Made by a program: the position numbers and the translations under genes
DNA from: Hyphomicrobiales bacterium
GTDB lineage: Bacteria > Pseudomonadota > Alphaproteobacteria > Rhizobiales > Xanthobacteraceae
Length of the DNA: 64,000 bases
Assembly: GCA_003169835.1 (NCBI GenBank)
Contig: PNAI01000048.1
Span: 120,524-184,523, forward strand
Reading direction: 5' to 3'
Shown: positions 17,243 through 26,129 of the stretch, one piece after another
How the letters are laid out: each line of letters starts with the position of its first letter
How positions within the stretch are numbered: position 1 is the first letter of the stretch
Notes under the pieces: generated by a model
Database searches by the model: none
What the model saw: only the letters and a program-made list of their open reading frames with translations
Told to the model about the DNA's origin: nothing

Positions 17243-18039
17243 GCTGCCTGCACTCCTTTTGGCGCCGCGCGAAGCTCGTGCCAGATATGCGCGCGCAGCT
17301 CGGCAAAGCGTGGATCGGCGCGCAGCGTATCGACGTTGCGCGGCCGGCCGAACGGCATGTCGAGGACTTCCTTGATGCGGCCGGGACGCGCGCTCATGAC
17401 GGCGATGCGATCGCCCAACAAGATCGCCTCGTCGATCGAGTGGGTGATGAACACCATGGTTTTGCGTTCCTCCGGCCGCTCCATCAGTTGCAGAAGCTCC
17501 TCCTGCAAGATCTCGCGCGTCTGCGCGTCGAGCGCTGCAAAGGGTTCGTCCATCAAAAGCACGGATGGGTTTATGGCGAGCGCGCGCACGAGACCAACGC
17601 GCTGCTGCATGCCGCCGGAAAGCTGATAGGGATAATGCTTTTCGAAGCCGGTCAGGCCGACAAGATCGAGATAGTGGCTGACTCGTTCTCGGATTTTCGC
17701 CACCGGCGTGTGCGCCATGGCCAATCCGAATGCCGCGTTCTCGTACACCGTCTTCCACGGCAGCAAGCCGAAATGCTGGAACACCATCGCCACGCCATCC
17801 GGCGGGCCGGAAACCTGCTTGCCGTTCACAAGCAGCGCGCCTGAATCAATGCCTGTCAGTCCCGCGATGGCGCGCAAGAACGTCGTCTTGCCGCAGCCGC
17901 TCGGGCCGACGATGCACATGATTTCCTGCGCCCGGATGGCGAGGGACAATTGCCGGAATGCGACGACCGTGCCGTCGAGGAAAAGCTTGGCGGCGTTCTC
18001 CGCGACGATTGCGGGACTAGACGATGCTGCCGAAACCAT
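17239..18039 (-). CDS. ABC transporter ATP-binding protein, SsuB/TauB type
   Basis: ATPase of 266 residues. Walker A is GPSGCGKTT near residue 45, the signature is LSGGMQQRVGLVRAL, and Walker B is VLLMDEPFAALDAQTRE. THSIDEAILLGDRI is the nitrate/sulfonate/taurine-type H-loop region. It is the first gene of the ten-gene minus-strand run and is translationally coupled to the permease by a four-base overlap. The 87-bp gap before it, after the gamma-glutamyltransferase gene, may hold the operon promoter or only a read-through spacer. Confidence 0.94.
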   Translation of the reverse strand: MVSAASSSPAIVAENAAKLFLDGTVVAFRQLSLAIRAQEIMCIVGPSGCGKTTFLRAIAGLTGIDSGALLVNGKQVSGPPDGVAMVFQHFGLLPWKTVYENAAFGLAMAHTPVAKIRERVSHYLDLVGLTGFEKHYPYQLSGGMQQRVGLVRALAINPSVLLMDEPFAALDAQTREILQEELLQLMERPEERKTMVFITHSIDEAILLGDRIAVMSARPGRIKEVLDMPFGRPRNVDTLRADPRFAELRAHIWHELRAAPKGVQAA

Positions 18040-18126
18040 GCCGGCCTACCCACCAGGACTGCCAAACTTAAGCTTCAGTTTGTGATGAATTGCGCGGCCA
18101 AAGTAAAGCAGTGCGACGCGTGTGCG

Positions 18127-19998
18127 TCACCGTCCTGCAGCGTAGCCCTGCATGCCGCGCGGGTTTGCTGCGGCGCGACGGCGCGGTCCAAGCCGTGATG
18201 CGGCGGTGAGGCGGCCTTCCGACCAATCCGGCTCGACTTCGACGATGTGCCCGCGGCGGCGAAGTTCCTTGAGCGTTTCCGCCGGCACTCTGCCCTCGAC
18301 GAGCAGCACGCCGGGACGGGCCTCGCGCGGCCAGAACGACGATGCGAAATGCTCGGAGTGCCAGGCCGGGGCGTCGATTGCTTCCTGCATATTCATCCCG
18401 CATTCGACATGGCGCACGAAAAACTGCGCGGTCCATTGGTCCTGCTGGTCGCCGCCGGGCGAGCCCCAGGCGAGGTACGGCTCGCCGTCGCGCAGCGCGA
18501 TCGTCGGCGTGAGCGTGGTGCGCGGTCGTTTTCCCGGCGCGAGTGCATTGGGATGGCCTTCGACGAGCCAGAATTGCTGCGCGCGGGTGCCGAGGCAGAA
18601 ACCAAGCTCCGGGATCGTGGGCGAGGATTGCAGCCAGCCGCCGGACGGTGTTGCCGACACCATGTTGCCATCGCGGTCGATGATGTCGAAATGCACGGTG
18701 TCGCCGCGCATGAGGCCCGAACGTTCGAGCTTGGCGCCGTCGACCACGAGGCTCGGATCGACCACGTCATCATGGGTCCAGGCTTGGCGTCCAACTGTCG
18801 GCTCGCCAGCGCCGGCTGCCGCGATGCGCTTTCCGCCGGGCACGCGAACGGCAAGCTGCATACCGTAGCCTGGAATATTGCCGGGCCGTTGTTCCATCGA
18901 AGCCGTGGCGCCGACAAGCTTGCGCCGCTCGGAGGTGTAGGATTCTGAGAGGAGGATCTCGCCCGGCACTTTCACAAAATCCGGATCGCCGTAGAACGTG
19001 TCGCGGTCGGCAAAGGCGAGCTTCGAGCACTCAACCAGCGTGTGGATGAAATCGGCGCTGGTCGGATCGGCGCCTTCGAGGCCGAACCTCTTTATCAGCG
19101 CAAGCTGCTGCAACATGACCGGGCCCTGGCTCCAAAACCCGCCCTTGCAAACCGTATAGTGTCCGTATTCGAGCGTGGCTGGCGCCTCGACGCGCGGTTG
19201 CCAGCGCGCCATGTCGTCGGCATTGAGCACGCCACGGTGGCGCTCGCCGCTCGAATCCATAACTTTCTGCGTGCGGCAGAAGCGATCGATCGCTTCGGCG
19301 ACGAAGCCATGCGACCACATCTTGCGCGCGTGCTCAATCTGCTTGATGCGATCGCCGCCGGAGCTTTCCGCTTCGCGCAGGATGCGCGTATAGGTCGCGG
19401 CCATCGTTTTGTTGGTGAACATCATGCCGGCCGGCGGAACTTTGCCGCCGGGAAGGTAGATCGTGGCTGAAGTCGGCCAGTGGTTGCGAAACTGCGCTTC
19501 GACCGTGCCGATGGTGGCGCTCGCGCGCTCGACCAACGGATGGCCGTTTTGTGCGTAGCCGATGGCGGGCGCAAGCACGTCGGAAAGCTTCATCGTGCCG
19601 TAGTCGCGCAGGAGCAGCATCCAGGTCTCGAACGTGCCGGGCACGCAGCAGGCGAGGAGGCCGGTGCCGGGCACCATATCGAGGCCTTCGCTCCTGTAAT
19701 GCGCAATTGTTGCGCCGGCGGGCGCAGGACCCTGTCCGCAGATCACTTCAATTTTGGCGCGGCCCTTGCGCGTGTCGTGGACGATGACCGGCACGTCGCC
19801 GCCGGGACCATTGAGATGCGGCTCGACCACCTGCAGCGTGAAGGCGGTTGCGGCCGCCGCGTCGAAGGCGTTGCCGCCTTTTTCCAGGATCGACATACCG
19901 ACCGCCGTGGCGATCCAGTGGGTCGATGTGACGACGCCGAACGTGCCCTCGATCTCTGGCCGGGTGGTGAAGGGATTGGGATTTATGTTTGCTGCCAT
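18127..19998 (-). CDS. gamma-glutamyltransferase family protein
   Basis: Ntn-hydrolase of 623 residues, related to gamma-glutamyl transpeptidases and acylases. The large-subunit start GVVTSTHWIATAVGMSILEKG and the Gly-rich AWGSPGGDQQDQW loop are typical. The autoprocessing nucleophile appears kept as Thr434 in DTVHFDIID, where E. coli GGT has its Thr391. No signal peptide is visible from ATG 19998, unlike periplasmic GGT, so cytoplasmic action is likely. The open frame extends to 20361, but that part lies over the divergent ligase gene and its promoter. The acceptor and donor are unknown; amide or gamma-glutamyl hydrolysis fits the amidase-rich surroundings. Confidence 0.9.
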   Translation of the reverse strand: MAANINPNPFTTRPEIEGTFGVVTSTHWIATAVGMSILEKGGNAFDAAAATAFTLQVVEPHLNGPGGDVPVIVHDTRKGRAKIEVICGQGPAPAGATIAHYRSEGLDMVPGTGLLACCVPGTFETWMLLLRDYGTMKLSDVLAPAIGYAQNGHPLVERASATIGTVEAQFRNHWPTSATIYLPGGKVPPAGMMFTNKTMAATYTRILREAESSGGDRIKQIEHARKMWSHGFVAEAIDRFCRTQKVMDSSGERHRGVLNADDMARWQPRVEAPATLEYGHYTVCKGGFWSQGPVMLQQLALIKRFGLEGADPTSADFIHTLVECSKLAFADRDTFYGDPDFVKVPGEILLSESYTSERRKLVGATASMEQRPGNIPGYGMQLAVRVPGGKRIAAAGAGEPTVGRQAWTHDDVVDPSLVVDGAKLERSGLMRGDTVHFDIIDRDGNMVSATPSGGWLQSSPTIPELGFCLGTRAQQFWLVEGHPNALAPGKRPRTTLTPTIALRDGEPYLAWGSPGGDQQDQWTAQFFVRHVECGMNMQEAIDAPAWHSEHFASSFWPREARPGVLLVEGRVPAETLKELRRRGHIVEVEPDWSEGRLTAASRLGPRRRAAANPRGMQGYAAGR

Positions 19999-20067
19999 GT
20001 TTTCCGGTCGCGTCGGGCTGGAGGGGCGGTTCTTGTGTTGAGAGCCTAATGCCGTAAAACTCAAGCC

Positions 20068-21627
20068 ATGACCATACCAGACCCGGAAGGCGGGAACGAG
20101 GCCGGTCCGCAATTGTTGCGAGCTTGGATCGACCGGGCGGCCGCGCGCGATCCGGACAAGCCTTTCATCATATCCGCCGATGACAGCAGGACCATCAGTT
20201 TCGGCCAACTGCGGGAATTGACGCGCCGCATGGCAGCGTTTCTTAAAGTGCAGAGCATTGGCGCGAACGACCGCGTGGCGCTGCTCTCCAATAATTCCAT
20301 TGAACACTTGGCCTGCTATTTCGGCGTGATGGCTTACGGTGCAACGATCTGCACCGTGCATGTCGAGATGAACCGCAATCAGCTTGGAAATATTTTTGAT
20401 CGGTTAAAGCCGAAGCTGGTGCTCTATCAGGAGGGGTTGGAACTCGATGACTTGCTGGCGCAGCAGAAAGCGCCGTCGCTCAAGCTTGGTGTTTGGGAGC
20501 AGCCGGAGGCTGAAACGTTTTTCGCAGCTGTCACGCGCTGTGTGCCGAGCGATGCACATGTCGCCGCGCGGCAGACCGACGACGCCGTGATACTCTTTAC
20601 GTCGGGCACCAGCGAGCGGCCGAAGGGCGTAATCCTGAGTTTCCGCGAGCTGCTCTCCAACGCCAAGCCGACCGCCGACAGTTTTGTAATGACGTCGGAA
20701 GATCGTATCTACGATTTTCGCTCGTTCAACTGGTGCTCGGCGCAGACCTTGAGCGCGCTGCCGCCGCTTTATTGCAGGGCGACGCTGATCCTTGGAAGCA
20801 GGTTTTCGCGCAGCCGGTTTTTCGAGCACATCAAGACATACGGTGCGACGATTGCGACCGGCAATCCGACGACGCTCAATCTGCTGCTCAACAGCGATGA
20901 CATAACGACGCGCGCGGATTTGCCGACGCTGCGATTCATCACGTCGAGTTCGGCGCCGCTCACAGTCGAGGAATGGCGGCGCTTTGAAGAGCGCTTCGGC
21001 ATTCCGGTGGCGCAGGGCTACGGCTCGAGCGAGACTGGCTGGATCGCGGCGGTGCCTGGAGACGCGCGTCGTGTCGGTACTGTAGGGCGACCGCTATCGT
21101 ATCATTCTCTTGCGATCGTCGACGCGCAGGGCCAGCGTTTGCCCGCAGGCGAGATCGGGCATGTCGAGATCGGCGGGTACGTCCACAACGAATATCGTTA
21201 TCTCGCCGACGATGGCACGGTGAAGGTCAACAGCCGCGGGCGATTTCGCACGGGCGATCTGGGCGCGCTCGACGCCGATGGTTTCCTTCGGCTGACCGGC
21301 CGCGAGAAGGAACTGATCATCCGGGGCGGCGTCAACATTTCACCGGTAGAAATCGACTCGATCCTGATGCAGCACCCGAAAGTGATCGAGGCCGCGACGG
21401 TGGGCGTGCCGGATGGCGTCTATGGCGAGGAAGTCGTCGCGTATGTCGTGCTGCGACCGGGCGCGAGCATCGGCGCGGAAGACATCTTGCGCCATTGCAA
21501 CGCGGTGCTGCCGGCGTTCAAGGCGCCAAAGCGAATCGTGCTCAGCGAAGCGTTGCCGAAAACTGAGCGCGGCAAGCTCGACCGCAAGGCGCTGGTGGAA
21601 ATGTGGGGCCGTATTGCTAGGATGTGA
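20068..21627 (+). CDS. class I adenylate-forming enzyme (acyl-CoA synthetase/ligase)
   Basis: Enzyme of 519 residues that activates a carboxylic acid with ATP, usually to the CoA thioester. Core motifs are present: ILFTSGTSERPKGVI (A3), YGSSETGW (A5), GRFRTGDLGALDADGF (A7), LTGREKELIIRGG (A8) and the lysine in LPKTERGKLDRKAL (A10). It is divergent from the GGT-like gene with a 69-bp shared promoter region. The ModA-like binding-protein gene follows after 22 bp. The acid could be aromatic or aliphatic; specificity residues cannot be judged by eye. Confidence 0.93.
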   Translation: MTIPDPEGGNEAGPQLLRAWIDRAAARDPDKPFIISADDSRTISFGQLRELTRRMAAFLKVQSIGANDRVALLSNNSIEHLACYFGVMAYGATICTVHVEMNRNQLGNIFDRLKPKLVLYQEGLELDDLLAQQKAPSLKLGVWEQPEAETFFAAVTRCVPSDAHVAARQTDDAVILFTSGTSERPKGVILSFRELLSNAKPTADSFVMTSEDRIYDFRSFNWCSAQTLSALPPLYCRATLILGSRFSRSRFFEHIKTYGATIATGNPTTLNLLLNSDDITTRADLPTLRFITSSSAPLTVEEWRRFEERFGIPVAQGYGSSETGWIAAVPGDARRVGTVGRPLSYHSLAIVDAQGQRLPAGEIGHVEIGGYVHNEYRYLADDGTVKVNSRGRFRTGDLGALDADGFLRLTGREKELIIRGGVNISPVEIDSILMQHPKVIEAATVGVPDGVYGEEVVAYVVLRPGASIGAEDILRHCNAVLPAFKAPKRIVLSEALPKTERGKLDRKALVEMWGRIARM

Positions 21628-21649
21628 CTGTTATCAGCAGAGGGGCGTC

Positions 21650-22426
21650 ATGAAGATTTTCTCGGTTACCACGGCAACCAAGATCTGGTTCGGGTTCATG
21701 CTCTTGCTGGCGCAAGGCCATGTTGCATCGGCCGCTGAAATCAAGGTCTTGAGCGTCGTGCCGCTCAAAGCATCATTGGATGAACTCGGGCCCCCGTTCG
21801 AGCGTGCGACGGGTCACAAGCTTACGATCAAGTACGATGGTTCCAGCGGGTTGAAACGGAGCTTCGAGGCCGGCGAGGCCTTTGACGTCGCGCTGATTTA
21901 TCCTGAACTGATCGATGAACTTCTTAAGAAAGGCGCGTTGGCGGCGGGCGTGCGCGCGGACGTGGCCATTGTCATGGTTGGCGTGGCCATCAAGAAAGGC
22001 GCGCTCATGCCCGAGATCAGCACGGTCGAAGCGTTCAAGCGCACGCTGCTCAACGTCAAATCGATATCGCATTCAACCGAAGGTGCGAGCGGAGTCTATT
22101 TCCAAGGCTTGATCCAGCGCCTCGGCATCGCCGCGGAATTGAAGCCGAAACTGCGGCCGGTCGAAGGCGGTCCGCTGGTCGTCGGCCCGGTCGCGAAGGG
22201 TGAAGTGGAGATCGCCGTGATCACGATCCCCTTTATTTATCTCGACCCCGGTGCGGAGCTGGCCGGCCCTTTGCCGACGGAACTGCAGCACCCCGTGATC
22301 TACACGGCGAGCATGGGCACCGCCACCAAACAGCCCGACGCGGCCAAGGCTTTCATCAAGCATCTCACGACACCAGCGGCCGCGGCGGTGATCAAATCCA
22401 AAGGGCTGAAGCCGGCGAACCAGTGA
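21650..22426 (+). CDS. ModA-like periplasmic substrate-binding protein
   Basis: Binding protein of 258 residues with a signal peptide ending in GHVASAAE near residue 28. The pattern VVPLKASLDELGPPFERATG, then KYDGSSGLKRSFEAGEAFDVAL, belongs to the ModA/molybdate-type family-1 binding proteins. No modB or modC gene is adjacent. ATG 21650 with AGGGGCG upstream gives a natural signal peptide; the frame is open further upstream inside the ligase gene, but that is not coding. The window has three Mo hydroxylase genes, so molybdate is a tempting ligand, but orphan ModA-like proteins also bind organic anions. Confidence 0.82.
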   Translation: MKIFSVTTATKIWFGFMLLLAQGHVASAAEIKVLSVVPLKASLDELGPPFERATGHKLTIKYDGSSGLKRSFEAGEAFDVALIYPELIDELLKKGALAAGVRADVAIVMVGVAIKKGALMPEISTVEAFKRTLLNVKSISHSTEGASGVYFQGLIQRLGIAAELKPKLRPVEGGPLVVGPVAKGEVEIAVITIPFIYLDPGAELAGPLPTELQHPVIYTASMGTATKQPDAAKAFIKHLTTPAAAAVIKSKGLKPANQ

Positions 22427-22432
22427 GCTGAA

Positions 22433-24013
22433 TTACCGTCCCGTCCTCGCCAACGATTTCACCCAGCCGACCATGCGCGACTTGGCGTTCTCGATATCCT
22501 TCTGCGAGAAGAAATCCTCCGGCTTGACCTTGTCGACCGGATAGACCGGCCGCATGAAGTCGCTCTCATAACCAAATGGCACGGTGGCATCGATGCCCAT
22601 GCCGCCTTCGAAATGGGTGTTGGAGGCGGTCCATTGTTTCTCGCCCGCGGTCATGCGTTCGGCTGGCATGAAGGTTTGGCCGCGGCCGCCGGGGATCGGG
22701 TTGAGGATGTCGGTCTTCGGGTTCACGCGCGTGGTCATGCACCACATGATGTCGTCCATTGAGTACGGATCGGTGTCCTCGCTTACTGCGATCGCAAGCC
22801 GCATGCCCTGCGAGCACGCGAGGATCGCGCCGAGGAAATTGCGCTGCCAGCCTTCGTCGAGTTGGTGGCGCTTCTTGACCTGGATGATGCAGCCGCCCCA
22901 ATCGGTCATGCAGTAGGGGATGACCACGTCCTGCACGATGCCGGGCTGCAGCCGGTTGCACAGTTCGAAGATCGCCGACTCGCGTACGGTGGTGTCGATG
23001 TTGTGATCGTCGAGCATATGCACGCCGAGGCAATAGATGATCGGTTTTGTCTCGGGCTTGCGCATGGTCACGGCTGTGACGTGAAACGTAGGTGCCTTGT
23101 AGGACTTGCCCATGTAGCCCGCCCATTCGGGATGGAAATGGTAGCGGCCCTGCACGCCGGCATCCTCGGCTTCCTTGGTCTCGAAACGGCGGTCGCGCGG
23201 ATTGACGTAACCCTCAAGCACGACTTCGGCATCAGCCAAGGCCATGGCATCGACTGTGCGCGCTTTGACCAGACGAATGGGCGCGCCTTGCACAGCACCG
23301 GCGATGCCGATCTCGTCGCAGCCCATCGGTAGGATCGCATAGTCGAAGCCCGCGCCCGCGAGCAACGTGCAGGCCGGCGGCACGCCAAAGCACATGGTGA
23401 TCGGAACCGGCTCGTTTTCCTTGTAGTACTTGTTGACCACCTGCCACATGTGCGAGCCGGGCGAGATCTGGAATGTGCCGACGTTGCCCCAGCGGAAATT
23501 CATGCGGTTGTAGCCGAGATCCGAGCCGCCATCGAATTGCGCGCCGGTGACGCAGCGGATGCCGGAGCCGATGGTGAGTTCGGGCTCATAAGTCGTGTGC
23601 CGGATCGGCACCATGTATTTGTTTACGTCATCGGGCTTTTCGATCACGTGTTCCTGGCAGGGCGCTTGGTTCTGAGGAATTTCCACCGGCTTGAGCGGAT
23701 GCGAGAGTGCGTGCGCAAGCTTGGCGGTGCGCTCAACGTCGTTCGCCCAGCCGAACATTTTGTTGATGACATTCATGTCGCCAAACAGATTGGTGACGAC
23801 ACGATGATGAGGCTTGCCCTTGACGTTGTTGAACAGCACCGGGCAGCCGCCGTCGAGGTGCTTCTGCAGGCCGGTGATTTCGAGATCGGGATCGACCGGT
23901 TTGTCGGTCTCGACCAAATCGCCTTCCACTCTCAGGCGCTCCAGCGTTTCGCGCAGATCGCGCGGCCGATCGATTGCGGGTTCGGATTTTTTCTTGCGGA
24001 CTGCTTCTTGCAT
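22433..24013 (-). CDS. UbiD family decarboxylase, divergent active-site loop
   Basis: UbiD-fold protein of 526 residues. Shared features are FNNVKGKPHHRVVTNLFG, an Arg in GYNRMNFRWGNVGT near residue 170, and AVSEDTDPYSMDDIMWCM. At the position of the canonical EGPFGE loop it has YHFHPEW (291-297): the second Glu is kept (Glu296) but the first is replaced by Tyr291. An insertion (residues 272-288) precedes it. It may therefore act differently from classical UbiD decarboxylases, or use a different acid/base set. It follows a binding-protein gene by 26 bp. prFMN would have to come from the UbiX at 10433-11020. Confidence 0.88.
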   Translation of the reverse strand: MQEAVRKKKSEPAIDRPRDLRETLERLRVEGDLVETDKPVDPDLEITGLQKHLDGGCPVLFNNVKGKPHHRVVTNLFGDMNVINKMFGWANDVERTAKLAHALSHPLKPVEIPQNQAPCQEHVIEKPDDVNKYMVPIRHTTYEPELTIGSGIRCVTGAQFDGGSDLGYNRMNFRWGNVGTFQISPGSHMWQVVNKYYKENEPVPITMCFGVPPACTLLAGAGFDYAILPMGCDEIGIAGAVQGAPIRLVKARTVDAMALADAEVVLEGYVNPRDRRFETKEAEDAGVQGRYHFHPEWAGYMGKSYKAPTFHVTAVTMRKPETKPIIYCLGVHMLDDHNIDTTVRESAIFELCNRLQPGIVQDVVIPYCMTDWGGCIIQVKKRHQLDEGWQRNFLGAILACSQGMRLAIAVSEDTDPYSMDDIMWCMTTRVNPKTDILNPIPGGRGQTFMPAERMTAGEKQWTASNTHFEGGMGIDATVPFGYESDFMRPVYPVDKVKPEDFFSQKDIENAKSRMVGWVKSLARTGR

Positions 24014-24039
24014 GACTTCTTACTCCGTAATTGGTGTCT

Positions 24040-24999
24040 TCAGCGCGGTGGAATCTGGATCAGCTCGGCAAGCTGCTCCCTGGTCAGCTCGGTCACGGTG
24101 AATTTAAGTGTCACGGCATCCTTCACGATGATCTCGACACCGACGATCTTGTCGGGATCGACGGCCGCCTTGGTGAAATACTCGTCACGAGTGCGCTTTA
24201 GCTTCGCGACCGGGATGTTGATCCATTCCGAATAGACCTTTAATGCGTCGTCGCTGCTGTAGAGCCAGTCGATGGTCTCGCGATAGGCCTTCATGAATTT
24301 CTCGATCGTCGCTTTGCGCGTCGTCAAAGTTTTCACATTGGTCGTCAGCGTGCGTACCGTCTGGCCCTTGAACACGGCGGCGTCGTTACCGGTGGCGATG
24401 CGCCGAATTTCTCCTTTGTCGAGCTGATCGATCCCGAACGGCGGCGCGGACCAGCCGACATCGATCTGCCCGGACATGACCTGGGTGAGCGTGGACGAAG
24501 GGCTGCCGGTCGATGTCGGTTTCGCTTTGAGGTCGTACTGCTGCATGAATGCAGTGACGACGCCGTCGGTCGACGAACCTCGCGTGGAAAATGCGATGGT
24601 CTTGCCGTCGGTATCCTTGAGCGTCTTGATCGGCGAATCCGCCTTCACATACCAGTACAGATCGCCCGCACCGGTGGTCTCCGCACCAATGACGCGCACC
24701 GGCGCGCCTTTGGAGTACGCACTGAGCGCACCCATAATGCCGACCGCGACGCCGATATCGACGCTTTCCGAAATGACCGCCTGCAGCGTCTCGCCGCTGC
24801 CCTGGGTGTAGACGATCTCCAGATTGAGCCCGTGCTTCTTGAAGATGCCGCCGCGCATGCCGACTTCGGCGACGGAGGTATCCCAATTGCCGCGCTGGCC
24901 GGCCGCAAGCTTGAGCGTTTCCTGCGCGAATGCGGTGCCGTTCAAGGACGTCAGTGCAAACGTGAGTGCGAAAGCGGCACGTATCGTTGACCTGTTCAT
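24040..24999 (-). CDS. ABC-type substrate-binding protein, NMT1/TauA-like (orphan)
   Basis: Periplasmic binding protein of 319 residues with signal peptide ending ...LNGTAFAQ near residue 26. GMRGGIFKKHGLNLEIVYTQ and the later SVDIGVAVGIMGALSAYSKG and GQIDVGWSAPPF segments are typical of aliphatic-sulfonate/NMT1-type proteins. No permease or ATPase gene is near, so it must share an importer or serve as a sensor. It is in a two-gene set with the divergent UbiD (26-bp gap). ATG 24999 has GGGAGG upstream. Confidence 0.88.
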   Translation of the reverse strand: MNRSTIRAAFALTFALTSLNGTAFAQETLKLAAGQRGNWDTSVAEVGMRGGIFKKHGLNLEIVYTQGSGETLQAVISESVDIGVAVGIMGALSAYSKGAPVRVIGAETTGAGDLYWYVKADSPIKTLKDTDGKTIAFSTRGSSTDGVVTAFMQQYDLKAKPTSTGSPSSTLTQVMSGQIDVGWSAPPFGIDQLDKGEIRRIATGNDAAVFKGQTVRTLTTNVKTLTTRKATIEKFMKAYRETIDWLYSSDDALKVYSEWINIPVAKLKRTRDEYFTKAAVDPDKIVGVEIIVKDAVTLKFTVTELTREQLAELIQIPPR

Positions 25000-25128
25000 G
25001 TCCTCATCCTCCCGGAATGTTCTGAAATGTAATGCATTTTGGCGTTTGAGTGTGGGCAGCAGCCTAGCGGTTTCTTGACCACGTGCAACGGACTATCTTG
25101 TCGCGCTCTGCGCGTTGGAGCGTTTCGA

Positions 25129-26115
25129 TCAATCCACATGCGCGCCGGAAGCCTTCACCACGGCTGTCCATTTCGGGATTTCAGCTTTGATATAGGCTGC
25201 GAATTCCGCCGGTGAGTTTCCGACAATGTCCACTCCAAGATCGCCTAATGATTTGCGTACGGCGGGATCTTTCAATGCCGTCACGATCGCGCGGCTGAGC
25301 GTGTCGACGATTTCCTTCGGCGTGCGGGCCGGTACCACGAAGCCGTGCCATGTCGTGGCGTCGAAGCCTTTCAGCCCGAGTTCGTCCATGGTCGGTATAT
25401 CGGGAAAAGCCGCGATGCGCGTGAGCGTGGTGACCGCCAGCGGCCGCACCAGGCCGCCCTTGATGTGGCCGACGACGGAGGCCGCCGTCGCGAACATCAT
25501 CTGCGTCTGTCCGCCGATCAGCTCTTGCAATGCAGGGGCCGCGCCCTTGTAGGCAACGTGTACGATGTCGATCTTAGCTTCGGTCTTGAACAGTTCGCCC
25601 GCCAGATGTGCCGCCGCGCCGTAGCCCGAGGAAGCAAAGTTCAATTTCCCAGGATTGGCCTTGGCGAGCGCGATCAATTCGGCAAGTGAATTTACCGGTA
25701 CCTTCGGATTGACGACTAGGATGCTCCCTTGCGTGCCGATCATGCTGAGCGGGATGAAATCCTTCTCCGGATCGAAATTTGTTTTCTTGTAGAGCGCGGC
25801 GTTGGTGGCGAGGATGCTGTTATTGCCGTTAAGCAGCGTATAGCCATCGGGCGCAGCGCGCGCGACTTGTTCGGCCGCGATATTTCCGCCGGCGCCGGGG
25901 CGGTTCTCGACGATGAACGGTTGACCGAGGATTTGTTCGAGCTTTCTGCCGACGATGCGCGCGAGCACGTCGCTTGGGCCGCCGGGCGGGAAGGCGACGA
26001 CGATGGTGACCGGCCGGGTCGGATAGTCGGCGGCGACAGCGCCTAAGACAAACGCGAACGAAACCGCAATGGCCGCAACGAACGCTAAAATTCTACTGCG
26101 CACGGATTTCTCCAT
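25129..26115 (-). CDS. Bug/TctC family tricarboxylate-transporter-type binding protein
   Basis: Periplasmic binding protein of about 328 residues. Signal peptide ends ...VLGAVAADYPTRPV, and the Bug signature FPPGGPSDVLARIVGRKLEQ plus VENRPGAGGNIAAEQVARA follows. ATG 26115 is preferred because it gives a compact signal peptide; a GTG at 26133 overlapping the SDR stop as GTGA is the alternative and would imply translational coupling. No TctA/TctB membrane genes are present. Bug proteins bind carboxylates such as dicarboxylates and aromatic acids. Confidence 0.9.
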   Translation of the reverse strand: MEKSVRSRILAFVAAIAVSFAFVLGAVAADYPTRPVTIVVAFPPGGPSDVLARIVGRKLEQILGQPFIVENRPGAGGNIAAEQVARAAPDGYTLLNGNNSILATNAALYKKTNFDPEKDFIPLSMIGTQGSILVVNPKVPVNSLAELIALAKANPGKLNFASSGYGAAAHLAGELFKTEAKIDIVHVAYKGAAPALQELIGGQTQMMFATAASVVGHIKGGLVRPLAVTTLTRIAAFPDIPTMDELGLKGFDATTWHGFVVPARTPKEIVDTLSRAIVTALKDPAVRKSLGDLGVDIVGNSPAEFAAYIKAEIPKWTAVVKASGAHVD

Positions 26116-26129
26116 TGGCCGATCGAGGC

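Noticed and set aside
17243-17758. N-terminal extension of the SsuC-type permease
   Set aside because: Those codons fall inside the ATPase gene in another frame and are Arg/Ala-rich; the GTGA overlap start at 17242 explains the data.
19999-20361. 121-codon N-terminal extension of the gamma-glutamyltransferase-like gene
   Set aside because: It overlaps the divergent ligase gene and its promoter; the family start begins near ATG 19998.
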